A stretch of 33,335 bases of DNA from assembly GCA_021771695.1 (NCBI GenBank), contig JAETON010000029.1, forward strand, positions 1 through 33,335, given 5' to 3'. Under the pieces are notes generated by a model that searched no databases, was not told where the DNA came from, and saw only the letters and a program-made list of their open reading frames with translations. Shown here piece after piece: positions 1 to 9,100 of this stretch; position 1 is the first letter of the stretch; every line of letters begins with the position of its first letter. The position numbers were made by a program, and so were the translations under genes. This DNA is from Lachnospiraceae bacterium. Lineage in GTDB: Bacteria > Bacillota > Clostridia > Lachnospirales > Lachnospiraceae.

Positions 1-435
1 TTTTTTCGGTTACATGCCGGAGAATATACCTGGCTGCATAACCATGAAGTGTATTTGACATTTTTGCTAAGGCCTATAGCTAAAAGATATGGATTGGAAA
101 AGTTTATTGTTCACTGCCATGCTACGAAATACTCGGATAAGACGCTTAATGCAGCGAGAAATCGGATATTGTGTCTGCCGATTCGTCTTATGAAAGTAGA
201 GCGATTTGCATGTTCAGAAGCGGCAGGAAAGTTCTTGTATGGCGAGAAAATGCTGAAAGCCGGGAAGGTTTTTATCATGCACAACGCGATAGATTGTGAG
301 AAGTTCCGGTTCCGGCCTGAGGTGAGGGAACGGCTCAGGAAAGAGATGGGGCTGGAGGGGAAGTTTGTGATTGGGCATGTGGGGAGATTTGAGAGGCAGA
401 AGAATCATGAATTTTTGATTGAGGTGTTTGCTGAG
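1..435. repeat. Left arm of a 435-bp terminal inverted repeat
   Basis: Base i in this arm pairs with base 33336-i at the other end of the window. I compared the arms segment by segment and found 8 mismatches and no gap (427/435, about 98%). Mismatches fall near left positions 117, 155, 261, 267, 285, 356, 359 and 411; two of them change the protein (Ala/Val and Lys/Asn). The repeat lies wholly inside the coding sequence of a GT4 glycosyltransferase. Identity stops sharply at 435. Both arms stop at the same outer base, so the repeat probably continues beyond the window. Confidence 0.97.
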
Positions 436-906
436 GTGAAAAAAAGGATACCTGAAAGTATGCTGTTACTTGTCGGCGAGGGGAGCAAAAAGAATTGGAT
501 TGAATATCAAGTTGAAAAAGTAAACCTAACTTCCAATGTGCTTTTTCTAGGGCAGCGAAGTGATGTGGAGAATCTTCTGCAAGCAATGGATATCTTGCTT
601 TTGCCTTCAAGGTATGAAGGGTTAGGAATTGTACTTTTCGAGGCCCAAGCTGCCGGCATGAAGTGTTTTGTATCAGACTATGTTCCGAAAGAATCTTCTG
701 CAGGTAATATAACATATTTGCCATTAAAAGATGCCAGTCCTTTTTGGAGTAGTATTATATTAAAAGAATATCAGAAATACAAGGAATCCAATATATCGCT
801 GCGCAATGCTGCGTCAGATTTAGCAATAAGAAAAATGAATGTATCAGGTAAAACTCTTCAGATGCAAACAATAAAAATACAGAACCATTATCTGGCGAAA
901 GAATAA
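1..906 (+). CDS. GT4 family glycosyltransferase, N-terminus missing (left copy)
   Basis: This is a cytoplasmic GT-B fold sugar transferase acting early in assembly of the lipid-linked polysaccharide. The reading frame is open to the first base of the window; a GTG at 49 is the first possible start, but the residues before it (ending LHAGEYTWLHNHE) look like normal GT4 sequence, so the gene is cut by the edge. After it come an HCHATKYS stretch, the FVIGHVGRFERQKN strand that opens the C-terminal Rossmann domain, LLLVGEG, and the EX7E motif in RYEGLGIVLFE, which binds the nucleotide-sugar donor in this family. The stop codon overlaps the next gene's ATG by one base (TAATG), so the two are translationally linked. 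Up to FAE the protein is nearly identical to the GT4 at the other end of the window; after that the two differ strongly. Donor and acceptor cannot be read from sequence. Confidence 0.9.
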   Translation, partial: FFRLHAGEYTWLHNHEVYLTFLLRPIAKRYGLEKFIVHCHATKYSDKTLNAARNRILCLPIRLMKVERFACSEAAGKFLYGEKMLKAGKVFIMHNAIDCEKFRFRPEVRERLRKEMGLEGKFVIGHVGRFERQKNHEFLIEVFAEVKKRIPESMLLLVGEGSKKNWIEYQVEKVNLTSNVLFLGQRSDVENLLQAMDILLLPSRYEGLGIVLFEAQAAGMKCFVSDYVPKESSAGNITYLPLKDASPFWSSIILKEYQKYKESNISLRNAASDLAIRKMNVSGKTLQMQTIKIQNHYLAKE

Positions 907-1850
907 TGAATATACAAATTTTAATGTCTACCTATAACGGTGAAAAATATATAAGAACTCAATTAAATAGTATTTTGGAACAAGAGTATCAGGATTTTGA
1001 TCTCCTTATTCGTGATGATGGCTCTACAGACCATACCCGTGAAATTATAAAAGAATATGCGGAAAATTATCCTAACATAACCTGGTATGCCGGAGAAAAC
1101 CTGGGAGTTCAAAAAAGTTTTTTTGACTTGATATTAAAAGCGAATTTAGAAAAAGATTATTATGCCTTTGCTGATCAGGATGATAAATGGATGCCCGGAA
1201 AAATCAGCAGGGCTGTTTCTATATTAGACACCTATTCGGAAGAGATTCCGGTGCTGTATTGCAGCGACAAGATCATTGTCGACGAGGAATTGAGACCGCT
1301 AAAAATTACAGTCAGCCGTGTAATGAAGAAACCGAGTTTTGGAAATGCGCTGGTACAGGATATGTGTACCGGGTGCACCGCAGTAATCAATAAGGCCTTG
1401 CTGACTTTGATGAGAAACCGGATCCCGGATTATGTAATTATGCATGACTGGTGGTTTTATTTAACGGCCTCCTGTTTTGGGGAGGTATATTACGACGAAA
1501 AGAGCTATATTCTATACCGGCAGCATGGGAATAATACGTCTGGTGCGATGGTGAGCAGGCGAGAGTTGATCCGTTACAGAATCCAACAGCTGTCAAAACC
1601 AAGAGGCGAAATTTACCGTCAAGCGCAAACTTTTTTAGAAGTATTCGGCAGGAAATCCCCCAAATGCGAAAAATCAGGAGTTAATCCTCCAACGATACCG
1701 CCCACAAACAGGGAACTCATTACAGACCTGCTGAAATCGCGTGTAAATCCAGTTTATCGCTTAAAAGTCATAATGAATCCACGGTTCTTTCGTCAAAAAA
1801 CGATCGATAACCTAGTGTTAAAGCTAATTATCCTAATTGGAAAACTATAA
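906..1850 (+). CDS. GT2 family glycosyltransferase (rhamnosyltransferase-like)
   Basis: A 314-residue GT-A fold glycosyltransferase that extends a glycan from a nucleotide-sugar on the cytoplasmic side. It opens with the family's first strand and STYNG motif, then RDDGST (residues 36-41) and DQDD (90-93), the acidic motif that holds the metal-sugar nucleotide. CTGCTAVIN and MHDWWFYL follow, as in RgpB/RfbN-like rhamnosyltransferases. No membrane segment is seen. It starts one base inside the stop of the GT4 gene. The counterpart at 31561-32460 has the same layout and roughly half its residues in common by eye, with strongest conservation in the STYNG-to-DGST and CTGCT-to-HDWW regions, so the two GT4-GT2 pairs are old duplicates or recruited homologues. 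The rhamnosyl specificity is a guess. Confidence 0.9.
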   Translation: MNIQILMSTYNGEKYIRTQLNSILEQEYQDFDLLIRDDGSTDHTREIIKEYAENYPNITWYAGENLGVQKSFFDLILKANLEKDYYAFADQDDKWMPGKISRAVSILDTYSEEIPVLYCSDKIIVDEELRPLKITVSRVMKKPSFGNALVQDMCTGCTAVINKALLTLMRNRIPDYVIMHDWWFYLTASCFGEVYYDEKSYILYRQHGNNTSGAMVSRRELIRYRIQQLSKPRGEIYRQAQTFLEVFGRKSPKCEKSGVNPPTIPPTNRELITDLLKSRVNPVYRLKVIMNPRFFRQKTIDNLVLKLIILIGKL

Positions 1851-1862
1851 GAAATTACGAAG

Positions 1863-2948
1863 ATGAAAATACTTTATTTTGCCCCTTTGGCATTCGGTGA
1901 TTTAAAACAGAGACCGCAGGAGATTGCGGCGGCGTTGGCAGAAAAGCATGAGGTGTGGTACATAGAACCTACCATCAGTCTCATTGGCGCATTAAAAGAC
2001 AAAAGCCTTAACTGCCATGCGAACGCTTATGATCTTAGCCCCACTCTGCATGTAATTCGACTCGATGGGCGATTTGCCCTCCCGATCCGCCTTCAGTTTT
2101 TGGATCCCTTGCGATTAAATACAGTATCAGAAAGAATCCAGCTATCCAATCTTTTTAAAACATGCGATGTGATTTGGATTGGTTATGAAGTTTGGGAGCG
2201 TCTGCTTTCTGCCAGCCTTACAGGCCTTCTGGTTTACGATAAGATGGATGACAACGATCGATTGTCAACTGACCGGATAATAAGACAGTTTCTTATTCGG
2301 AGTGAAAAACAGCTAATTAAAAGATGCAGTCTGATATTTGTTACAGCCAGACAATTCCTTGACAGGTTCCGTGCAGTTTCAAATATCTATCTAATTCCTA
2401 ATGGAATGCGCTATCAGCTGCCAAAGCGGAATAGCACGGTGAGGAAAAATAGCAGAAAGGTATTTGGATATATCGGTAAAATCAGCCATTGGTTTGACAC
2501 CAATGCTGTCATAAAGCTGGCCGAAGCAAATCCTGACTGTGACATCGTGCTGGTAGGCCCATATGATAGTTTGGATATTCTATGTCCCAATGTTAAATAC
2601 ATAGGAAGCGTCCCAAAAGAAGATGTGCCGGACTGGATCTGCTCTTTTGATGTTTGCCTCTATCCATTCAAGCAGGATGAATTGTTGGATACGATTAATC
2701 CGGTAAAAATATATGAATATCTGGCATATAACAAACCAGTTCTTGCGGTAAACAGCAAAGAAATGCAGGCATTTCAAGATTTGATTTACCGATACAATAA
2801 TTACGATGAATTAATCTCATTGTCACATAGTGATTTAGCCCTGCCATTCAGTGATGAAGCGCATAGAGAAGCCTTTTTAATTACAAATAGCTGGGAATGC
2901 AGGGTTAAACAAATAGAACAAATTCTAGAAGAAGTCAAGGAGTCTTAA
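1863..2948 (+). CDS. TuaH-like glycosyltransferase (GT4-like)
   Basis: A 361-residue predicted GT-B glycosyltransferase. The N-terminus MKILYFAPLAFG followed by KQRPQEIAAALAEKHEVWYIEP resembles the teichuronic-acid glycosyltransferase TuaH and relatives, which begin with a similar RP(Q/H) motif before the first helix. Middle features are VYDKMDDND, LIFVTARQFLDRF and YLIPNGM, typical of the domain crossover in this family; the C-terminal half has FGYIGKISHWFD, CDIVLVGP, YIGSVPKEDVPDW and LYPFKQDEL, then INPVKIYEYLAYNKPVLA, which replaces the usual EX7E region. It lies 12 bases after the GT2 stop with only a weak GAAG ribosome site and ends one base before the epimerase gene. The right operon has no counterpart at this position. 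The sugar transferred is unknown. Confidence 0.82.
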   Translation: MKILYFAPLAFGDLKQRPQEIAAALAEKHEVWYIEPTISLIGALKDKSLNCHANAYDLSPTLHVIRLDGRFALPIRLQFLDPLRLNTVSERIQLSNLFKTCDVIWIGYEVWERLLSASLTGLLVYDKMDDNDRLSTDRIIRQFLIRSEKQLIKRCSLIFVTARQFLDRFRAVSNIYLIPNGMRYQLPKRNSTVRKNSRKVFGYIGKISHWFDTNAVIKLAEANPDCDIVLVGPYDSLDILCPNVKYIGSVPKEDVPDWICSFDVCLYPFKQDELLDTINPVKIYEYLAYNKPVLAVNSKEMQAFQDLIYRYNNYDELISLSHSDLALPFSDEAHREAFLITNSWECRVKQIEQILEEVKES

Positions 2949-2949
2949 A

Positions 2950-4047
2950 ATGAAAAAAGTCATGTTAGTCTTCGGAACTCGTCCTGAAGCAATAAAAATG
3001 TGTCCGTTGGTCAACGAATTAAAAAACCGGCCGCAGCTGGAAACCATTGTTTGCGTAACTGGCCAGCATCGGCAAATGCTCGATCAGGTGCTGGAAGCTT
3101 TTGATGTAAAACCGGATTACGATCTGGCAATCATGAAGGATCGCCAGACATTGTTTGACGTTACAATATCTATCCTGGAAAAAATCAAAGGGGTCCTGGA
3201 GAAGGAACAGCCGGATGTAGTATTGGTCCATGGGGATACGACTACTACATTTGCCACTGCTCTGGCCGCCTTTTATCTTCAGATACCGGTTGGGCATGTA
3301 GAGGCCGGATTAAGAACGTATAACATTTTTTCGCCTTATCCTGAAGAATTTAACCGTCAGGCGACCGGAATTGTTTCACAGTTTAATTTTGCACCGACAG
3401 AAAAGTCGTGCCAGAATCTCCTCAGCGAAGGAAAGGCAAAAGATACCATCTACGTTACCGGCAACACCGCAATTGATGCGTTAAAGACGACAGTTCGTCA
3501 GGAATACACTCATCCAGAATTGGAATGGGCCAAGGAAAGCCGGTTGATCATGCTCACGGCACACAGAAGGGAGAACTTGGGCGAACCGCTTCATCATATG
3601 TTCCGGGCGATCAAACGGATTGTGGACGAGACTCCCGATATAAAGGTTATTTATCCGATTCACATGAATCCAGTCGTGCGTCAGGCGGCCGAAGAGATCC
3701 TGGGCGGTGATGAAAAAATTCACATTATTGAGCCTCTGGATGTTCTTGATTTCCATAATTTCCTGTCACGATCCTATTTGATCCTGACTGACAGCGGCGG
3801 GATTCAGGAAGAAGCTCCTTCTCTGGGAAAGCCCGTACTCGTTATGCGGGATACGACAGAGCGTCCGGAAGGAATCGCGGCGGGGACCTTAAAGCTTGTA
3901 GGGACGAATGAAGATACCATTTATCAGGAATTCCGGCGTTTATTAAGTGACGAAACGGCCTATGCCGAAATGAGCCAGGCAAATAATCCCTATGGTGATG
4001 GATTCGCCTGCAGGAGAATTGCGGATATTTTGGTCGAACACTTATAG
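2950..4047 (+). CDS. wecB: UDP-N-acetylglucosamine 2-epimerase, non-hydrolysing
   Basis: It interconverts UDP-GlcNAc and UDP-ManNAc in the cytosol (called mnaA in Gram-positives), supplying ManNAc units or teichoic-acid linkage-unit precursors. At 365 residues it has the normal family length. Diagnostic motifs are FGTRPEAIKMCPLV at the start, HGDTTTTFA and HVEAGLRT in the first domain, TAHRRENLGEP, and TDSGGIQEEAP followed by RDTTERPEG in the second. An AAGGAG ribosome site lies just before the TAA of the preceding gene, and the ATG follows that stop by one base. This gene is visibly richer in GC than the AT-rich exporter and transferase genes downstream, suggesting a different origin. No second copy exists in the right operon, so ManNAc may mark only the left polymer. 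Confidence 0.96.
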   Translation: MKKVMLVFGTRPEAIKMCPLVNELKNRPQLETIVCVTGQHRQMLDQVLEAFDVKPDYDLAIMKDRQTLFDVTISILEKIKGVLEKEQPDVVLVHGDTTTTFATALAAFYLQIPVGHVEAGLRTYNIFSPYPEEFNRQATGIVSQFNFAPTEKSCQNLLSEGKAKDTIYVTGNTAIDALKTTVRQEYTHPELEWAKESRLIMLTAHRRENLGEPLHHMFRAIKRIVDETPDIKVIYPIHMNPVVRQAAEEILGGDEKIHIIEPLDVLDFHNFLSRSYLILTDSGGIQEEAPSLGKPVLVMRDTTERPEGIAAGTLKLVGTNEDTIYQEFRRLLSDETAYAEMSQANNPYGDGFACRRIADILVEHL

Positions 4048-4071
4048 AGAACAAACTAATTGGAGGCAAAA

Positions 4072-4848
4072 GTGAAACTGTTAAAAGAACTATATGCATA
4101 TCGCGAAATGATCATCAGTTTAGTGCGGAAAGATCTAAGAGGACGGTATAAGGGCTCAGTATTGGGATTCCTTTGGACATTTATCAATCCGCTGCTGCAA
4201 TTGATGGTATACACGATTGTTTTTTCTGTTATTTTGAGAGCTGGAATAGACAAATTTTACCTATTTTTATTTGTTGCATTAGTTCCATGGATTTTCTTTA
4301 GTTCGGCCGTTACCGGTGGGGCCACCTCGATCTTAAGCCAACAGGACATGGTAAAGAAAATTTATTTTCCGAGGCAGGTACTGCCAATTTCCTATGTTAC
4401 CAGTTCCTTTGTAAATATGCTGCTGTGCTTTCTGGTCATCTTTGGAGTTTTGATCGTCACAGGCTATGGCATTAATTTCGTGGCATTGCTTTATCTTCCG
4501 ATTGTAATGATTGTGGAATATATTCTGGCAATGGGAATCGGCTTGCTTTCCGCAGCGCTGACTGTATATTTTAGAGATTTGGAATATATTTTAGGGATTG
4601 TAACGATGGCGTGGATGTATCTTACGCCGATTATGTATTCAGTCGATATGGTACCAGAAAAATTTGTGCCTATCTTTAATTTAAATCCGATGACACCTAT
4701 TATCGTTGTTTACAGGGATATTTTATACTATAAAACTATTCCACAGATTTCAACGCTTTTACATGCATTTGTATTGGGACTTATTGTTCTTTTATTAGGC
4801 AGTATTGTTTTTTCAAAATTGCAGAGGAATTTCGTGGAGGAATTATAA
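4072..4848 (+). CDS. wzm: Polysaccharide ABC exporter permease (Wzm/TagG-like)
   Basis: The membrane subunit of an ABC-2 type exporter that carries finished lipid-linked polysaccharide out of the cytoplasm with the ATPase encoded next. The N-terminal amphipathic stretch and the signature KDLRGRYKGSVLGFLW and FINPLLQL, followed by about six hydrophobic segments, are characteristic. Late in the protein YFRDLEYILGIVTMAWMYLTPIMY is the conserved re-entrant/TM region. I chose the GTG at 4072 (258 residues) because GGAGG lies five bases upstream; a longer TTG start at 4060 would overlap that ribosome site. The stop precedes the Wzt start by one base. Compare the minus-strand homologue at 30109-31530, which carries an additional N-terminal ectodomain absent here. 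Confidence 0.93.
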   Translation: MKLLKELYAYREMIISLVRKDLRGRYKGSVLGFLWTFINPLLQLMVYTIVFSVILRAGIDKFYLFLFVALVPWIFFSSAVTGGATSILSQQDMVKKIYFPRQVLPISYVTSSFVNMLLCFLVIFGVLIVTGYGINFVALLYLPIVMIVEYILAMGIGLLSAALTVYFRDLEYILGIVTMAWMYLTPIMYSVDMVPEKFVPIFNLNPMTPIIVVYRDILYYKTIPQISTLLHAFVLGLIVLLLGSIVFSKLQRNFVEEL

Positions 4849-4849
4849 A

Positions 4850-6118
4850 GTGAAACAGGATAATGTTATAGAAGTCAAAAATGTAAAAAAGAAATTTAAG
4901 GTTTTTTATGATAAAGGAACTAGCTTAAAAGAGAAACTACTGTTTCAAAAAAGAAATCATTATGAAGAACGCTGGGTATTAAAAGGGATTAATCTTGAAA
5001 TAAAGAAAGGAGAAGCTGTCGGCCTTATTGGTAAAAATGGCTGTGGAAAAAGTACTACACTAAAGTTAATTAGTCGTATTATGTATCCTACAGAAGGAAC
5101 AATTGAAGTAAAGGGACGAGTTTCCAGTCTGTTAGAACTTGGTGCAGGGTTTCATCCGGATATGAGCGGACGTGAGAATATTTATACTAATGCATCTATT
5201 TTTGGATTAACTAGAAAAGAAATTAATGATAGGCTTGATGATATTATTGCCTTCTCTGAATTGGAAGAATTTATTGATAATCCAGTAAGAACTTACTCTT
5301 CTGGAATGTATATGCGCTTAGCATTTTCCGTTGCAATTAATGTTGATGCTGATATCCTACTAATTGATGAAATTTTGGCAGTTGGTGATGTCAGTTTCCA
5401 AACAAAATGTTTTGAAAAGTTAAAATCCATTAAAGCATCAGGAACTACAATTGTTATTGTTTCCCATTCTCCTGGGCAAATTGAGCAAATCTGTGATAGG
5501 GCAATCTGGATTGAAGATGGTTTAATCAAAGAAAACGGTATACCTAAATTTGTGGGTGAACATTATCTCGTAGCAATGGAAGAGAAACGTTTAGATAAGA
5601 TTGAACAAGAATTTCAAGAGCAACAATCAAATTCGGAAAAACAAGAACAGCCATTTACAGAGCGGCAAATGCCTGCATTTTGTATCGATCAGGCAACACG
5701 CCACGGAAATAAAAAAGCAATTATAACTGATTGCCGTGTGACAGATTCAGCTGGAAAGAAATGTAAAGTATTTAAAAATGGGCAGCCATTAATTGTAGAA
5801 GTTTCTATTAAGTCACAAATACCCGATTTAGAGGTGGATTTAGCGGTTAGTATCTCACGCGATGACGGACTCTATTGTTATGGACACACAATATACCGCG
5901 AAAAAAACTATTTGATCAATCTAAATCAACAATGTAATATAAAATTTACCATTACAGATTTGATCTTATTAACTGGTAAATATTTTATTAACTTAGGGGT
6001 TTATTCAAGTGAATCAGAAGAATATGATGTAATTTGGAGCGTTACTGATTTTCAGGTGATGTCTCCGCAGGATGGGGAGGTTGGAATTTTTAGAATTCCA
6101 CATCAGTGGTCTTATTAA
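4850..6118 (+). CDS. wzt: Polysaccharide ABC exporter ATPase with Wzt C-terminal domain
   Basis: The nucleotide-binding subunit that drives export through the neighbouring Wzm. GTG at 4850 is preceded by GGAGG with a 9-base spacer. Walker A GKNGCGKST is at residues 61-69, the ABC signature YSSGM at 149-153, Walker B in ILLIDE at about 174-180 and the switch histidine in VSHS at about 206. After residue about 240 comes a charged, glutamine-rich linker, then a roughly 145-residue beta-rich domain ending GIFRIPHQWSY, matching the Wzt carbohydrate-binding C-terminal domain. In E. coli O8/O9a that domain recognises the chemically capped end of the chain before export. The next gene encodes a methyltransferase, which fits cap recognition; the cap itself is inferred. 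The right operon's Wzt (246 residues) lacks this domain. Confidence 0.93.
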   Translation: MKQDNVIEVKNVKKKFKVFYDKGTSLKEKLLFQKRNHYEERWVLKGINLEIKKGEAVGLIGKNGCGKSTTLKLISRIMYPTEGTIEVKGRVSSLLELGAGFHPDMSGRENIYTNASIFGLTRKEINDRLDDIIAFSELEEFIDNPVRTYSSGMYMRLAFSVAINVDADILLIDEILAVGDVSFQTKCFEKLKSIKASGTTIVIVSHSPGQIEQICDRAIWIEDGLIKENGIPKFVGEHYLVAMEEKRLDKIEQEFQEQQSNSEKQEQPFTERQMPAFCIDQATRHGNKKAIITDCRVTDSAGKKCKVFKNGQPLIVEVSIKSQIPDLEVDLAVSISRDDGLYCYGHTIYREKNYLINLNQQCNIKFTITDLILLTGKYFINLGVYSSESEEYDVIWSVTDFQVMSPQDGEVGIFRIPHQWSY

Positions 6119-6146
6119 ATCGAGAATGAAAATAGGGAGAATTTTT

Positions 6147-9100
6147 ATGGACAGACTTGTGCCAAATATTGAGGTGTGGGATAAAGTTGCTGACACCTAT
6201 CATATTGAAATTGAAAAAGGAGAATATCAGATCGCAGAAGAGGTGGAAACACTTTTAAACGCGATGGGAATTGAACCAGGGGCTTCTCTCATTGAACTTG
6301 GTTCCGGTAGCGGTCATTTGTCGGCTTGTTTGGCTATGAGAGGGTACAAAACTGCTCTTTTTGATTTTAGTCCAGTTGCTCTTGAAAAAGCGAAGCAGAC
6401 TTATGAGCGTTATGGATTACAGGGAGAATTCATTCAAGGGGATTTAATGGGCGAAAATATTCCCGAAAAACAGTATGATGTCGCTTGGAATAGTGGTGTT
6501 ATGGAGCATTTTGGAGACATTGAATTACAAATAGCCTTTCGAAATGCTGCCAATTTTTCTATCAAAGGAATTCTAATAATTGTGCCTAATCCGAAGAGTA
6601 TTTCTTATAATCTAATGCGAGCACGCTTGATGAGCGATAAACGATGGATTTATGGTACTGAGTATTTGAGAGACGATTATGAAAAAATACTCCAGGGAAT
6701 CGGATTCGCTACAGTCGAGACAACATATTTACTAACTTCCGAAATATCTTCAGCCCATATGTACACTGCAGTACAACAAGCTAGTAATATTGACCAGCTC
6801 TATAAAACACTTATGGATAGACATATGCTTCCTGATTCAGAAGGATATCTTGTAGCGTATAGCGCTTTTAAGGAACAGTATAAAAAACCGGAGAATTTCC
6901 AGAAATGGTATACTGGTAATACTGAAAGTAAAACAAAGATATTTGATATATCTTCTGAGAATTTTGGATTAAAAACTGAAAACGAAAAGTTACGCAATTC
7001 CATTGATGCAGATAAAAAAGAGATACAAAATTTATCACGTGAATTATCTGATTTGAAAACAGAAAACTATAATGTAATAGCAAAATTAAACGAGATAGAA
7101 AACAATCATATGTCTTTGGAACTCCTTAACGCAGAAAAAGAAAAAGAAATAACAAAACTGTTAGATGATGTTGCTACTGGGTTATATGAGAATAAAAATC
7201 TTGAGAAAAAACAGATGGAATTGGAGTCATTGCTTCAATCGGAAAAAGCACAAAACAGTCAGCTGAAAAAAAGGATTCAGGCTCTTTCGGAAGAACTCGA
7301 TACTACTATACAATCAATTAATCGTGATTATACTAAACGAATTACAGATGCTATCATTATTACACAAAATACAAGAGTTTATAAGGTAGGGTTACTGGTT
7401 CGACGGTTTGTGATTCAGTGCTTTAAAACAGGAGAAATGTATGACTTCTTTAAATATCTAATATGTAAATTAATTCACAAAAAAGGAAAAACCAGATTAC
7501 TAAAGGAATTTGATTATTTAGAAAATGCTAAAGAGTTGCTGTTGACAGGACCTGCATTATCAAATTCTAATAATTCTAATCGAGAGAATGTTCATACATA
7601 TCCCAAACATACAAGAGCCGTAGTGATTTTTGCTTCAGTTCCTTTCTGGGATGTTGGTGGTGGGCAACGTTCTGCTCAATTAGCTAAAACATTTAATAGT
7701 CTGGGGTATTCTGTACACTACTTTTATGGATTTCCGTGTTCAGAAGTAGGAATTCCTGAGATGTTTGTCCCCACAACAACACATGAATCAATTGATCATA
7801 TAGGTCTAGATTGGTTTAAAACATTATTGAAGAAAGATACTTTAGTTATTTTTGAGATTCCTTATGATAAGTTTAAACCATATTTAGACATTGCAAAAAA
7901 AATAGGGTGTAAAACAGTATATGAGCACATTGATAATTGGGATTCCTCTCTTGGAAGCTTATTTTATAATAAGAAAACTTTTAAATCTTTTGTCGATGAG
8001 GCAGATTTAATTACCGTAACAGCCAAGCTTTTAGGAGAAAAAATCAAGGAACTTACAGATCATGAGTATCTATATCTTCCCAATGCCGTTAACTCTGAAA
8101 TATTTGAGCCCACAAAGACCTACCAATGTCCGAATGATTTGAAAAGGGGAAAAAATAAAACCTTATTGTACTTTGGATCTTTATGGGGGGATTGGTTTGA
8201 TTGGGATAAGATAAATTATATCTCAAAAAAGTGTTCGGACTGTGAGATCAATTTAATTGGTGATTATTCAGCTATTATGGATAAGGCAAATAATTCAAAT
8301 TCCAATATTCATTTTTTAGGTTTGAAAAAGCAAACCGAATTGCCTGCATACCTGGCTTACTCAGACATCGCGCTATTGCCATTTAAAAATTGTGATATTG
8401 GTAAATATGTTTCACCATTAAAAATTTTTGAGTATATAGCGATGAATAAAAAAGTACTATCCACACCATTAGATGATATCCGAAATTACCCCAATGTATA
8501 TTGTTCTGATTCGGTGGAAGAATGGGTAGAAATTATTAAAAGAGATGACATATTAGCCGATAGCAGTAGTTTCAATTCACAAAACAACTGGTTTGCTCGC
8601 TGCAGTAAGCTATTAGAATGCTGTAACCTTTCTAATATATTGCCTCCGCCAATTTCCGTTGTGGTTTTGAACTATAATAATAAGAAGGTTATTGGAAAAT
8701 GTATTGATACTTTATTATCACATAATAAGAGATATGGCTATGAAATAATTGTCGTGGATAATGGCAGCAAAGATGGTTCATATGAGTTTTTGCAAGAAAA
8801 TTATAAAGATCGTATTGTTTTGCTACAAAATACACAAAATGGTTGCTCCTCAGGGAGAAACTTAGGTGTTAAGCATGCGCATGGCGAATATCTCTGTTTC
8901 CTTGATAGTGATCAATGGGTAATTAGTGATTATTGGTTAGATAGTGCCATCGAGATACTAGTCCAGAATATTTATCTTGGTGCAGTGAGTTGGAATGCAG
9001 GTTGGTTTACTCCAGGTCAATCAATAGGGCCCATTGTAGATTATCTTCCGAATAGAGCAGTCAATCGTGCAGATGAATGGTTTAGAACAGATGTTGCCTA

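Noticed and set aside
56-80. TTGACA followed by TATAGC within the left repeat arm as a promoter
   Set aside because: The spacing is 14 bases, too short, and it lies inside the GT4 coding sequence upstream of no new gene start; the same bases occur in the right arm.
335-724. Minus-strand open frames within the left GT4 and similar antisense frames elsewhere
   Set aside because: They lie opposite well-supported genes, have no recognisable domain or ribosome site and an amino-acid composition expected of shadow frames.
49-906. GTG at 49 (and the mirrored one at 33287) as true start codons
   Set aside because: The frame is open to the window edge with GT4-like residues before it and no ribosome site, so these are internal codons of genes cut by the edge.
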